Shown piece by piece: positions 1 to 8,052 of a stretch of 64,000 nt of DNA. The stretch is from Paenibacillus sp. MBLB1832. GTDB lineage: Bacteria; Bacillota; Bacilli; Paenibacillales; NBRC-103111. The DNA is taken from positions 5,403,501 to 5,467,500 of the forward strand of contig NZ_CP130319.1 of assembly GCF_032271945.1 (NCBI RefSeq), in the 5' to 3' direction. Position numbers and translations under genes: made by a program. Under the pieces are notes generated by a model. It ran no database searches. It had not been told where the DNA came from and was given only the letters and a program-made list of their open reading frames with translations. Position 1 is the first letter of the stretch. Each line of letters opens with the position of its first letter.

Positions 1-103
1 GCTGCGGTATAACAACTCGCAGAACTTCATCCGCTCCTTCCGCAAGCAGGAAGGGCTCACGCCTGGCCAGTACCGGGATAAGCAGAAGGAGGGTATGGCT
101 TAG
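1..103 (+). CDS. AraC-family regulator, C-terminal end (partial)
   Basis: The frame starting at base 2 reads through the last 33 residues of a helix-turn-helix protein and stops with TAG at 101-103. The visible part, NNSQNFIRSFRKQEGLTPGQY, is the typical end of the second AraC-type HTH (a 'F...FK...G.TP..YR' pattern). The rest of the gene lies before the window, so its ligand and target cannot be told. The C-terminal assignment is based on motif resemblance only. Confidence 0.7.
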   Translation, partial: LRYNNSQNFIRSFRKQEGLTPGQYRDKQKEGMA

Positions 104-141
104 GTGTAGGGGCCAGCTGGAAAAGGCATCAAGGCAAAGCA

Positions 142-190
142 AACAGCCTGCGAAGCCACCAACGAATGGTTGGTGGTTTTGCAGGCTGTT
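142..190. terminator. Long hairpin, likely bidirectional terminator
   Basis: AACAGCCTGC at 142-151 pairs with GCAGGCTGTT at 181-190, and an inner GCCACCAAC-type arm pairs with GTTGGTGG. It sits between the convergent AraC end (+) and the 98-residue gene (-), where a shared terminator is expected. Confidence 0.6.
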
Positions 191-242
191 GTTGTCGGGA
201 CGGCCGCGAGGCTTGTCCATCCAGCGGTTGTGCGTCGTGCCG

Positions 243-539
243 TTATGCGGATACGACTTGGCTCGTTTGAACCGCCGCTTTCAGAGCGGCACGGTTGTCC
301 CACAGGAATGATAGCACTTGGTTACGGTCTTCGAAGAACAACTCTTCGGCATCCTCGTACTCCGTCCCCAACCCATGTATGCTCAAACGATCGTCTTCAT
401 ACTGCATCAAGGTCCATTGACCCCCACGTTTCTTGTCGGCAAAGACCAAATAATACTTCTTTCCTGCTGCGTCCCACTCTGCGAAGTTAGAAAAGTTGTC
501 CAAAATCAAGCTGAGGTCCTGTTTATTCTTAATTTGCAT
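243..539 (-). CDS. Hypothetical 98-residue protein
   Basis: Small soluble acidic protein starting MQIKNKQDLSLILDNF. AAAAGGAGA lies about 7 bp before the ATG, so the start is well supported. It has no signal peptide, membrane segment or cysteine. The middle (WDAAGKKYYLVFADKK ... GGQWTLMQYEDD) looks like a small beta-rich domain and the end (FLWDNRAALKAAVQ) is helical. I do not recognise the family. It stands alone between two terminators. Its RBS and residue composition argue for a real gene; function unknown. Confidence 0.6.
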   Translation of the reverse strand: MQIKNKQDLSLILDNFSNFAEWDAAGKKYYLVFADKKRGGQWTLMQYEDDRLSIHGLGTEYEDAEELFFEDRNQVLSFLWDNRAALKAAVQTSQVVSA

Positions 540-673
540 GATCTTATCTCCTTTTCGCTTTTTTAAAATCGTAACTGAGATTTCATAAAAAGTTTGTCAC
601 ACGATGGGGTCGAATCCTAGGAATTTTTGTCGACGTTGAGAGATATGGGGGCCACCCCTGCTTATTCTAAATA

Positions 674-701
674 AAGAGCGGACCCCCAAGGATCCGCTCT
701 C
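674..701 (-). terminator. Rho-independent terminator of the isomerase operon
   Basis: On the minus strand GAGCGGATCC and its near complement GTCCGCTC form a stem followed by TTTATTT, about 10 bp after the isomerase stop codon. Confidence 0.75.
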
Positions 702-711
702 CATCTCTCAA

Positions 712-1551
712 CTACTTCATACCCGCCGCGGCGTAGACCTTATCGAAGCCCGCTTTGGAGCGCTCCGCCAAGCTCTCCGGTGAATCCGTCGGCGGCGTTG
801 CGGTCAAAATTTCCTGCGCCACGACGCCGGCGTAGCCAATCCGCTGCAGGCTTTGCAGGAAGCCTGCCAGATCAATGACGCCTTCCCCTGGGTACAGGCG
901 TCCGTTGTCGAGCACATCTGCGACCGGCACGTCCGGTGCGTCATTGATGTGCACGTGCACGATTTGATCGGGGCGAAGCTTCTCGATATCCGCGATCGTC
1001 CCGCCCGTCGTGTACCAATGGTACGCGTCGAATAGCAAGCCCACGCCCGGCTCGCCGATGGCATCGATCCAATCCAGCGTTTCATCCAGTGTCCAGATGA
1101 ACGGATGCTTCCACCGGGTCCGCAAATGATGCGGACCGACGAACTCCAATCCTAGGCGGATGCCGTAGGCGCCTAGGATTTGGGCGCACGTGCGCAATCT
1201 GCGCGTCGCGAGCGCCATGAAGTGCGCTGCCCCGAGGTCCGTCGAGGGCAGCACATACGTGCAGCAGCTCGTGCAACCGAGCGCTGCAGCCGCTTCTGCG
1301 GCCTGCGCCAGCTTCGGCAGGCCCGCGCGAAACGCTTCCTCCGTGGTCCGCCATTCCACGGGCAATCCAATGGACCCGATGACGAGTCCATTACGCTCTA
1401 ATAATACTCGCGCACCATCAAGGGTGTGCGCTTCCACAAGGCTCAAAGCGTCGAGATCAACCGCTTGGAAGCCATATTTTGCCGCTAACTCTATGAATTG
1501 CACGTCGCTCTCGATCTGACCTAAACCTGCTCTTGTTAATCCTCTTAGCAT
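712..1551 (-). CDS. Sugar phosphate isomerase/epimerase (xylose isomerase-like TIM barrel)
   Basis: 279-residue soluble protein of the AP-endonuclease-2/xylose-isomerase-like fold. Metal-ligand positions are recognisable in order: E in GLEFVGPHH, D in FDAYHWY, H in IVHVHINDAPD and E near the end in VVAQEIL. The family isomerises or epimerises sugars or polyols. ATG at 1551 is preferred over the in-frame GTG 15 bp upstream because GGAGGG lies 7 bp before it. It follows the Gfo/Idh oxidoreductase by about 48 bp on the same strand, a common pairing in inositol or sugar catabolism, so the two probably act in one pathway. The divergent AraC gene may control them. Exact substrate unknown. Confidence 0.85.
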   Translation of the reverse strand: MLRGLTRAGLGQIESDVQFIELAAKYGFQAVDLDALSLVEAHTLDGARVLLERNGLVIGSIGLPVEWRTTEEAFRAGLPKLAQAAEAAAALGCTSCCTYVLPSTDLGAAHFMALATRRLRTCAQILGAYGIRLGLEFVGPHHLRTRWKHPFIWTLDETLDWIDAIGEPGVGLLFDAYHWYTTGGTIADIEKLRPDQIVHVHINDAPDVPVADVLDNGRLYPGEGVIDLAGFLQSLQRIGYAGVVAQEILTATPPTDSPESLAERSKAGFDKVYAAAGMK

Positions 1552-1599
1552 CGAATATCCCTCCACTTGGTACCTGCGATTGGTTACATGCCCAGCCTT

Positions 1600-2673
1600 C
1601 TAATCCCAGTTCAGCTTCACTTCACTGCCTGTCCGTGAGGACTCATAGATCGCGTCCAAGATCAAATTGTTCGTATAGCCAGACAGCGCCGATGTGATCG
1701 GCTGTTTGCCTTCACGGATGCACGCCAAGAAATGTGCGCTGAGCCGCTGGCGTTCGCCCTCGTCGTTGTCCGGTTTGGTCAGCTCCGTCTCGATTGCACG
1801 ATTGAACTTCTCTGTTAATAATTTACCCTTGGCTCCCTTATAGCTAGCCCCGCCATCCGAGCCCATGAGGTGCACGAACGGCGTATTATCCGTATCCATA
1901 TGCACAGCCCAGCTCACTTCAAGCGTTAACGTGCTGCCATCTTCCATCCGAATCAGCGCGGTAGCCAAATCTTCTACATCGTAGTAACCATCCCAATTCG
2001 GTTTCCCCCAGGTGCCGATCCCTTTGCGACGTGGTCCGAACTCCGCGTACGTTGCGCCAACGACCGAAACTGGTTTCGGATTTCCCATCAGGTACAGGGC
2101 CAGATCCAGCATATGCACACCGATGTCAATCAGCGGGCCGCCGCCGGACTCGTCCATTTTGGTAAACCATGTTCCCCAGCCTGGGATACCTTTGCGGCGG
2201 AACCAGCCTGTTTTGGCCGTATAGATTTTGCCCAGTTCACCTGCATCGATCTGCTCCTTAATCTGCATCGGCACGGATTCCCAGCGCATTTGATGCCCGA
2301 TCATGACGATCGCGTTCGACTTCTGGCTCGCTTCATAAATTAGTTTTGCCGCTGCGGCATTGATGCCCATCGGTTTCTCGATTAGCACATGTTTGCCCGC
2401 ATCAATCGCCTGTACGGCAAGCGCAGCATGATATTGATTCGGAACACCAATAATGACAGCATCCACATTCGTATGATGAATGAGCTCCTCTGGGGTGGCT
2501 AACACGTGAGCAATGCCATGCTCCTGTGCCTTCGCTTCAGCTAGTGGCAGAAACGCATCTGTAATCGCTGTAATCTCACATTGACTGCCCAGCTTCGAAA
2601 ACTCCCGAATATGGACACCGCCAATATTTCCTGCTCCAATAATGCCAATTCTAATTTTGTTAACGCTTCCCAC
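1600..2673 (-). CDS. Gfo/Idh/MocA-family oxidoreductase
   Basis: 357-residue NAD(P)-dependent sugar or inositol dehydrogenase type. The N-terminal Rossmann domain opens with IRIGIIGAGNIG, EKPMG follows near residue 95-100, and the C-terminal domain has the PLIDIGVHMLDLALYLMG signature with the catalytic-type His. The GTG start at 2673 is chosen because GAGGAGG lies 8 bp upstream; a longer reading from ATG 2700 would place the RBS inside the gene. First gene of a two-gene operon with the isomerase, divergent from an AraC regulator with a 122-bp gap that must hold both promoters. Substrate cannot be read from sequence. Confidence 0.88.
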   Translation of the reverse strand: MGSVNKIRIGIIGAGNIGGVHIREFSKLGSQCEITAITDAFLPLAEAKAQEHGIAHVLATPEELIHHTNVDAVIIGVPNQYHAALAVQAIDAGKHVLIEKPMGINAAAAKLIYEASQKSNAIVMIGHQMRWESVPMQIKEQIDAGELGKIYTAKTGWFRRKGIPGWGTWFTKMDESGGGPLIDIGVHMLDLALYLMGNPKPVSVVGATYAEFGPRRKGIGTWGKPNWDGYYDVEDLATALIRMEDGSTLTLEVSWAVHMDTDNTPFVHLMGSDGGASYKGAKGKLLTEKFNRAIETELTKPDNDEGERQRLSAHFLACIREGKQPITSALSGYTNNLILDAIYESSRTGSEVKLNWD

Positions 2674-2795
2674 AATACGTTCCTCCTCATAAGTAGGCAT
2701 TGTTGACCTTGTATTTATGATAAAATAAGATCACCTAGAAGTCGTACCGTATATTCGGAAAACGTCCCATTTCTTCGAAGGAGACCTGAACGCGC

Positions 2796-3668
2796 ATGAC
2801 GTATTTTCCAGCTTATTTGAAAACGTATCCCAATATGCACTCCCCCTTCCCTTTTCACCTTAGTCGAAACACACTCGCGAACGGCTATCGAGCACACCGT
2901 CACGATTTTTTGGAGTTCTCTTATGTCGTGGAGGGGCATGGCACTGAGACAATTAATGATATTAAACATGTCATGGCGCCAGGGACTTTCACCTTCGTGC
3001 TGCCGTATCAAGTGCATGAAATTTTTACGGATCCAGGTCAAAAACTCGTGCTTTATAACGGCATGTTCAGTATGGATTTGCTCATGGAGCCTGGGAATGA
3101 TCAGGGGTTGTCCGATTTATTTAACGACACGAATGAATGGCCTCCCTATGTGCAATTCGATGGGACGGATCATCAGCAGATGATTGCTCTTATTGAAGAT
3201 ATGTATGGCGAGTATCAGGGGGATGAGCGTCACAGACAGACCCTGCTGAAGGCCAAATTGAAGGAGATTCTGATCCGATTTGATCGGCGGCGATTCCAAC
3301 ACGGCGCTCAAGATGCGGCCACGCTGGATGCGGCCAAAACTTCATCGAAAGCCAGCCACTCGGTGTGGCCGATCATTCATTATATCCACCGAAATTACCA
3401 GGAGGACCTAGCGCTATCCGATCTAGCTTCGCGCTTCTCGATGAGCGTATCCCGCATCAGCGAGGTCATTAAGATGACGACAGGGCAAACCTTCGTGCAT
3501 TTCTTGCACGATCTGCGGTTGCGCCACGCCTGCTCCTTGCTCGTATCCACCGACATGAGTGTCATGGAGATCGCACTGGAGTCTGGGTTTGGTTCGTACA
3601 AGACGTTCTCGCGAATTTTCCGAGAGAGTAAGGGTATCGTGCCGAAGGATTATCGCAAAGTGAAATGA
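2796..3668 (+). CDS. AraC-family transcriptional regulator with cupin-type sensor domain
   Basis: 290 residues. The N-terminal half (about 1-150) looks like an AraC-type cupin ligand domain (RAHRHDFLEFSYVVEGHG, then PGTFTFVLPYQVHEI). The C-terminal half (about 190-290) carries two HTH motifs (LSDLASRFSMSVSRISEVIK and VMEIALESGFGSYKTFSRIF). The ATG is supported by GAAGGAGA 9-10 bp upstream. It is divergent from the oxidoreductase/isomerase pair and is the obvious candidate regulator of that pair, responding to a sugar. The ligand is not identifiable. Confidence 0.88.
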   Translation: MTYFPAYLKTYPNMHSPFPFHLSRNTLANGYRAHRHDFLEFSYVVEGHGTETINDIKHVMAPGTFTFVLPYQVHEIFTDPGQKLVLYNGMFSMDLLMEPGNDQGLSDLFNDTNEWPPYVQFDGTDHQQMIALIEDMYGEYQGDERHRQTLLKAKLKEILIRFDRRRFQHGAQDAATLDAAKTSSKASHSVWPIIHYIHRNYQEDLALSDLASRFSMSVSRISEVIKMTTGQTFVHFLHDLRLRHACSLLVSTDMSVMEIALESGFGSYKTFSRIFRESKGIVPKDYRKVK

Positions 3669-3711
3669 TCCACATCGACGACCTAGTTGATTGCCATTCG
3701 TGGCACATCAT

Positions 3712-3748
3712 GAACAGCTCTTCCAATTCAGGAAGGGCTGTTTTTGTT
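3712..3748 (+). terminator. Rho-independent terminator after the AraC gene
   Basis: GAACAGCTCTTCC pairs with GGAAGGGCTGTT across a short AATTCA loop, followed by TTTTTGTTT. Confidence 0.85.
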
Positions 3749-3859
3749 TATACCTCGCTTCTCCTAAAAAATGGATACATTTACCTTCATAAATGTTACT
3801 AATCAACACAAAATGAAAGAAGTGTATTGTCATTTATTTTCGGTAGAAGGTGGTACGCA

Positions 3860-4465
3860 ATGAATTTCCGCAGTGTTTGGGTAAGTTTTACGTGCAGTTT
3901 ATTCATTGTCACTGGCTGTAGTCAGGAACCCAATGCTGAGCACGGCATCCAGTCGCAGGCTGTAGAACGGATGCAGATTCATGAACGACATATGCAGATG
4001 CTCCAAGCTTCAAAGCCGAAGCGTCTCAAATCAGATCGATTTCACAAGGTGTGGAATGGTTTGAATGATACTGTCGGGTATGGGCAATCCATTGACCCAG
4101 TCGTCGTAAAAAAAATACCTAAAAGTGTGCCTTCATTCAACGTGCAGCTTGCCCCTTTTGTACATCTGACGGCCACGGTTAACGCCGCGGATGAAATCGA
4201 TTCCGTCACCATCACAGGTACGCCCTCGTCGAAAAAAGAACGATTTATGATGATTGACTGCTGGACACATCTCATTGCTACGCTATCCAAGCTGGATGAT
4301 CCATCTGCAACTTCTATTGTATTGCGTGAGATCGGCGTTCGCCCCGATGCGGACTTAACTGACATCAATAATCACGATCCATTCTCGATCCAAGGCGCAA
4401 CGTACGATGCCAATTTCATAAACGACGTTTACGAATTCCGTTATCAAGGGGAGGCCAGCCAATGA
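3860..4465 (+). CDS. Putative lipoprotein, function unknown
   Basis: 201 residues. Signal sequence MNFRSVWVSFTCSLFIVTGC ends in the lipobox VTGC, so Cys20 is the predicted lipidated residue of a mature membrane-anchored protein. ATG 3860 is chosen because AGAAGGTGG lies just upstream and because it gives a proper signal peptide; an upstream in-frame start adds 11 residues. The mature part has no domain I recognise. Its stop overlaps the GH18 gene start by four bases (ATGA), so the two are translationally coupled and probably act together at the cell surface. Confidence 0.75.
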   Translation: MNFRSVWVSFTCSLFIVTGCSQEPNAEHGIQSQAVERMQIHERHMQMLQASKPKRLKSDRFHKVWNGLNDTVGYGQSIDPVVVKKIPKSVPSFNVQLAPFVHLTATVNAADEIDSVTITGTPSSKKERFMMIDCWTHLIATLSKLDDPSATSIVLREIGVRPDADLTDINNHDPFSIQGATYDANFINDVYEFRYQGEASQ

Positions 4466-6066
4466 GACGCCTTATCCTGATTTCACTCTTACTGCTATTT
4501 ATAGTAGAAACCGTCAGCAGTTCAGAAACTAAAAAAATCAATATCTCCTATTTATATTTCGGATCGCCAAGCTCGTATCTCAATCAAATCGACTTAACGA
4601 AAAATACACTGACAGCGGTATCGCCTAACTATCTGGACATTGTGGCTAACGGAGAACTTGAAATTACATGGAAGCTCGATACTTCTTTTATTTCTGAAAT
4701 GCATAGAAGAGGTATTAAAGTTGTTCCCTTCCTCTCTAATCACTGGGACAAACCGAATGGAATTGCCGCCGTGGATCAAAATGCTGAAAAAATCACAACA
4801 GACATCGCGGCTGCTGTGAGTAAGTATGGATTTGACGGAATCAACGTCGATATTGAAGGTGTCGGAGACGCTTATCGCGCTAAATTTACGACCTTCGTTC
4901 AGAAAATACGAGCCAAAATACCAGCAGGCAAAGAAGTTTCCGTTGCCGTCGCCGCGAACCCGCAGGGTTGGACGACAGGCTGGCAAGGCTTCTATGATTA
5001 TAACGAACTTGCAAAAACTTCGAATTATTTGATGGTCATGTCTTATGACGAATCATACGACGGGGGTCCCTCAGGTCCTGTAGCTTCCATCGATTTCTTC
5101 GAGAAGTCACTAACATATACCATAAATCAAGGTGTTCCAAAAAGTAAAATCGTCATGGGAGTTCCGTTTTACGGACGAATATGGAAATTGGATGGCCCAA
5201 CTTTAAACGGGGACAACGTACAGGGGCTTGGCGTTTCAAATAATAAAGTCGCTGGCATCTTACAGAAATTCGGCGCTTCCGAATCTTACGATAAGGTCAA
5301 ACAGTCGCCATACTGCAATATCACGATTCCTGCTGGACAGAGCACTTTTGTAGCGAGCACCGAGTTAACTGCAGGAAACTATATGCTGTGGTATGAGAAT
5401 GAAACTTCCATTAAACAAAAAATTCTTGTCTCCAACCAATATGGCGTCGCAGGCAATGGCTCTTGGAGCTTGTATCAGGAAACGCCTGCTACATGGGATT
5501 ACTTCGCAAGGTGGCAAAATGGCACCTATTTTGCCGACGTTTCACGTACATATTGGGCTTTAGACCCTATCATGTTTGTTTCCAGCAAAAATTGGATGAC
5601 TGGCAATTCGACCACCTTTTCACCCGAACAAAACCTATCACGCGCTCAAGCTGCTACGATATTGGTTCGTGCCTTGGAGCTTACTCCGAAAGGATCAACA
5701 AATCCTTTCATTGACACGAAAGGCCACTGGGCTGAAGCTGATATTCGCAACGCGTATAGCAATGGGATCGTTGACGGCTTGGATGCCTCTCATTTCAAAC
5801 CTAACGATCCATTGACGCGTGAACAGCTAAGCGCCCTGCTTAAACGTGCGCTTCAGATTTCAGATTCAAGTACGAACTCACCATTTACCGACGTTCCCAA
5901 AGCAAGCTGGTCGTACAGTGCGATCATTTCGCTGTATGCTAACGGTTTAATCGATGGTCTCACACCTACAACGTTTGGACCGACGAAGACCTCAACGCGC
6001 GCTCAAATGGCTGCTATGATGGCGAGACTTGCGCCGCGAATTGATGAAAAAGTTGCTGCTCCATGA
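4462..6066 (+). CDS. Secreted GH18-type glycosidase with three SLH domains
   Basis: 534 residues. A signal peptide occupies about residues 1-21. The GH18 barrel spans about 25-350 with the catalytic motif FDGINVDIE (E132 the acid; second Asp of the usual DxxDxDxE is Asn, as in YaaH/SleL-like spore and wall hydrolases), followed by MVMSYDESYDGGPSGP and VMGVPFYGR. Residues about 355-534 are three S-layer homology repeats (e.g. FIDTKGHWAEADIRNAYSNG, FTDVPKASWSYSAIISLYANG), which tie proteins to pyruvylated wall polymers. Likely a wall-anchored N-acetylglucosaminidase or chitinase-like enzyme. Co-translated with the upstream lipoprotein. Confidence 0.9.
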   Translation: MRRLILISLLLLFIVETVSSSETKKINISYLYFGSPSSYLNQIDLTKNTLTAVSPNYLDIVANGELEITWKLDTSFISEMHRRGIKVVPFLSNHWDKPNGIAAVDQNAEKITTDIAAAVSKYGFDGINVDIEGVGDAYRAKFTTFVQKIRAKIPAGKEVSVAVAANPQGWTTGWQGFYDYNELAKTSNYLMVMSYDESYDGGPSGPVASIDFFEKSLTYTINQGVPKSKIVMGVPFYGRIWKLDGPTLNGDNVQGLGVSNNKVAGILQKFGASESYDKVKQSPYCNITIPAGQSTFVASTELTAGNYMLWYENETSIKQKILVSNQYGVAGNGSWSLYQETPATWDYFARWQNGTYFADVSRTYWALDPIMFVSSKNWMTGNSTTFSPEQNLSRAQAATILVRALELTPKGSTNPFIDTKGHWAEADIRNAYSNGIVDGLDASHFKPNDPLTREQLSALLKRALQISDSSTNSPFTDVPKASWSYSAIISLYANGLIDGLTPTTFGPTKTSTRAQMAAMMARLAPRIDEKVAAP

Positions 6067-6160
6067 GGACTTTCCCCATGAACTAGAGCAAATTCCACTA
6101 ATCTTAAATGAAGCATGTACGGGGATGCACTGATGAGCGCACCTCCGTCACACACGCCGA

Positions 6161-6463
6161 CTATACCTTGGGATAATCAACAACCACCACATTGTCCAAC
6201 ATGCCGTCTAACGATTGCACGAAAGCCTGATGCACAGGATGAGGTCCGTAGGCTCGCAAAGCGGCCTGATCCTCGAACGTAACCCGCAATCCCAACGTAT
6301 ATCCGTGTACGTTCTCCGTTTCCTCCGTCACATTAATCCCCGCACTGAGATCAACAATGCCAGGAATTCTACCGCGAAATGCGAGCAGTTGCTCGAGCAG
6401 GTTGTTTTGCTTAGCGGGCGTGATGGCGCTATTGAATTTGAAGATAACGAGATGTTCGATCAT
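6161..6463 (-). CDS. Dabb-family (stress-responsive A/B barrel) protein
   Basis: 100-residue protein opening MIEHLVIFKFNSAITPAKQN, the standard start of Dabb proteins (dimeric alpha/beta barrel, ferredoxin-like half). It ends in VVVVDYPKV. AGGAGGG lies before the ATG. Family members are small enzymes or binding proteins of mostly unknown substrate. Its neighbour on the same strand is a HAD-like protein starting 20 bp away, but nothing ties them functionally. Confidence 0.85.
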   Translation of the reverse strand: MIEHLVIFKFNSAITPAKQNNLLEQLLAFRGRIPGIVDLSAGINVTEETENVHGYTLGLRVTFEDQAALRAYGPHPVHQAFVQSLDGMLDNVVVVDYPKV

Positions 6464-6488
6464 ATGTAACCCTCCTCAGGTATAAACG

Positions 6489-7073
6489 TCATAAACTTTT
6501 GACGTATGGAAGTAGCTCGTCTAATTGGTCAATTATGATATCCGCGTAGTCAAGGCTCTCGTGTAGCTTATTCCGCTTCCATACCGCTTTCATACCGACT
6601 GCTTGACTGGCTCTAATATCATTTTCAGGATGATCCCCTACAAATATAGCCTCATTCGCTCCTACATCTAACCGTGAAGCTCCTCTCAGAAAGATCGCAT
6701 TATCATATTGAAATTGTCCATATCCATTTGATATAAGTGCGGTCTTCAGTCCATGTTTCTTAACCTCAGTCAACATGCTCACGAGATGGGGATAGCCGAC
6801 GCAATGCTTTTGAAAACCTACCAGATAATCATCAAGCAGCTCGTTCCAACCAATGCCCTCGATCGCATACTCCATCAGTAGTTGCTGGTACACCTTATCT
6901 TTCCACACATAACCATGCTCATCCAGATCGATAAATCGCTGTACAAAAGTCCCCTTATCCACCTGATGAAATTGGGCATATCGGTCATATTGATCGCGCA
7001 CGAATGCTGCGAGCGAGGTATCTCGGTCCAGCAAAGTTCCATCTAAATCAAATAGCACAGCTTTCATTGCCAT
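6489..7073 (-). CDS. HAD-superfamily hydrolase-like protein with internal deletion of motif III
   Basis: 194 residues. HAD motif I is intact (VLFDLDGTLLDRD, residues 6-18), motif II is present (ALISNG, 112-117) and motif IV is present (EAIFVGDHPENDIRASQAVG, 141-160). Between QYDN (to residue 125) and AIFLRGASRL (from 126) the roughly 26 residues that normally carry IRALG...ISEWEGxxKPDP, including the catalytic motif III lysine, are absent. The reading frame is kept. The usual length is about 220. The start ATG has AAAGGTGG 9 bp upstream. The protein is probably catalytically inactive or altered; otherwise a COG1011-type phosphatase. It lies 15 bp downstream of the VOC gene. Confidence 0.8.
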   Translation of the reverse strand: MAMKAVLFDLDGTLLDRDTSLAAFVRDQYDRYAQFHQVDKGTFVQRFIDLDEHGYVWKDKVYQQLLMEYAIEGIGWNELLDDYLVGFQKHCVGYPHLVSMLTEVKKHGLKTALISNGYGQFQYDNAIFLRGASRLDVGANEAIFVGDHPENDIRASQAVGMKAVWKRNKLHESLDYADIIIDQLDELLPYVKSL

Positions 7074-7088
7074 TGCGGTCAGCCACCT

Positions 7089-7886
7089 TTACACGATCGA
7101 AAAAGGCAATCCTAATCGGCCTAGCGCCTCTTTCGGAAAAGTTGTGAGACATACACTTAAGTGATATCCATCTATTTTAAAATGAAGATCCCCCTTCGCT
7201 TTACGCTGGTATGAGATCCCTTTCTGTTGCAAGCGCCTCTCCACTTCATCTATGAATGTCACATCAGACGAGCCGAATGTAACGTGCATCGCTGGCGGTA
7301 AGGCAACCATCGCAATCGGAATCCATTTCCTACGCGTAGAAGGGATAACTGCATGAGCAGTTCCACCTATGGCAAACGTGAAGAGATCGGACACCTTGTC
7401 GAGTTTGAAGTCTAGAAGTTCAACAAGATTTTCTCTGAAATTGATCACGCTTTCAACTGGGAAGCCGACTTCTCGCAAATAAAGGATATGCAGCGGACCA
7501 CTCGCAGTGAGAATGTCTTTTGGGATATAGGGATGCGCGATGATCTCCAGTAAGTTTCCGTCAACGTCGCGGAAGTACACATTTTTCCCCGTTTTGAACT
7601 GATCGATCACCCTGCCATCATCCCAGTGAAGAAGCAAAATAGGCTTCTGCTCCACCCAATTTACAACCTCATCAAAGACCGAGTAAGGCACTTCGAAAGC
7701 GAAATGCGCGGGAGCGATTGGCTCAGCGGTCTCGATAAAAGAGATGGTGCAATGCGCAGTGGACTGGACATGTATCTCTTGTTCCGACTCATAGCTAATG
7801 GGGAAGCGCAGCAGTTCATGATAAAAATGTTTAATACCTTGAATGGAAACCGTTTGTAGCTGTAGATGAGCAAAATGTGTGATCAT
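7089..7886 (-). CDS. VOC-family (glyoxalase/dioxygenase-like) protein with two domains
   Basis: 265 residues forming two vicinal-oxygen-chelate modules. The first (about 1-125) has FAHLQLQTVSIQGIKHFYHE at the start and YFRDVDGNLLEIIAHP at its end. The second (about 128-265) has a degenerate repeat ending HFKIDGYHLSVC. The HxE-type ligands of the first module (H at the start, E in LLEII) are visible, so a metal site is possible. Start ATG 7886 has GAGGGAG upstream. Substrate unknown. It may be transcribed with the HAD-like gene 15 bp downstream. Confidence 0.78.
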   Translation of the reverse strand: MITHFAHLQLQTVSIQGIKHFYHELLRFPISYESEQEIHVQSTAHCTISFIETAEPIAPAHFAFEVPYSVFDEVVNWVEQKPILLLHWDDGRVIDQFKTGKNVYFRDVDGNLLEIIAHPYIPKDILTASGPLHILYLREVGFPVESVINFRENLVELLDFKLDKVSDLFTFAIGGTAHAVIPSTRRKWIPIAMVALPPAMHVTFGSSDVTFIDEVERRLQQKGISYQRKAKGDLHFKIDGYHLSVCLTTFPKEALGRLGLPFSIV

Positions 7887-7996
7887 AGGCGCTCCCTCGC
7901 TTCATTTGTATGGTTTATTTTACCATGCCAATTACTTGTTGGGGCAAGAAATAGCTAATTTCATTGTAAGCGTCAGCTGAAAGGCTGTTTCACGAG

Positions 7997-8038
7997 AAAA
8001 ACCCAAACCGCCGATATCTTATCGACAGTCTGGGTTTT
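7997..8038 (-). terminator. Terminator after the sugar-binding protein gene
   Basis: AAAACCCA and TGGGTTTT arms enclose an imperfect inner stem, immediately after the binding-protein stop codon on the minus strand. Confidence 0.7.
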
Positions 8039-8052
8039 CCAATTGTTTTAGT

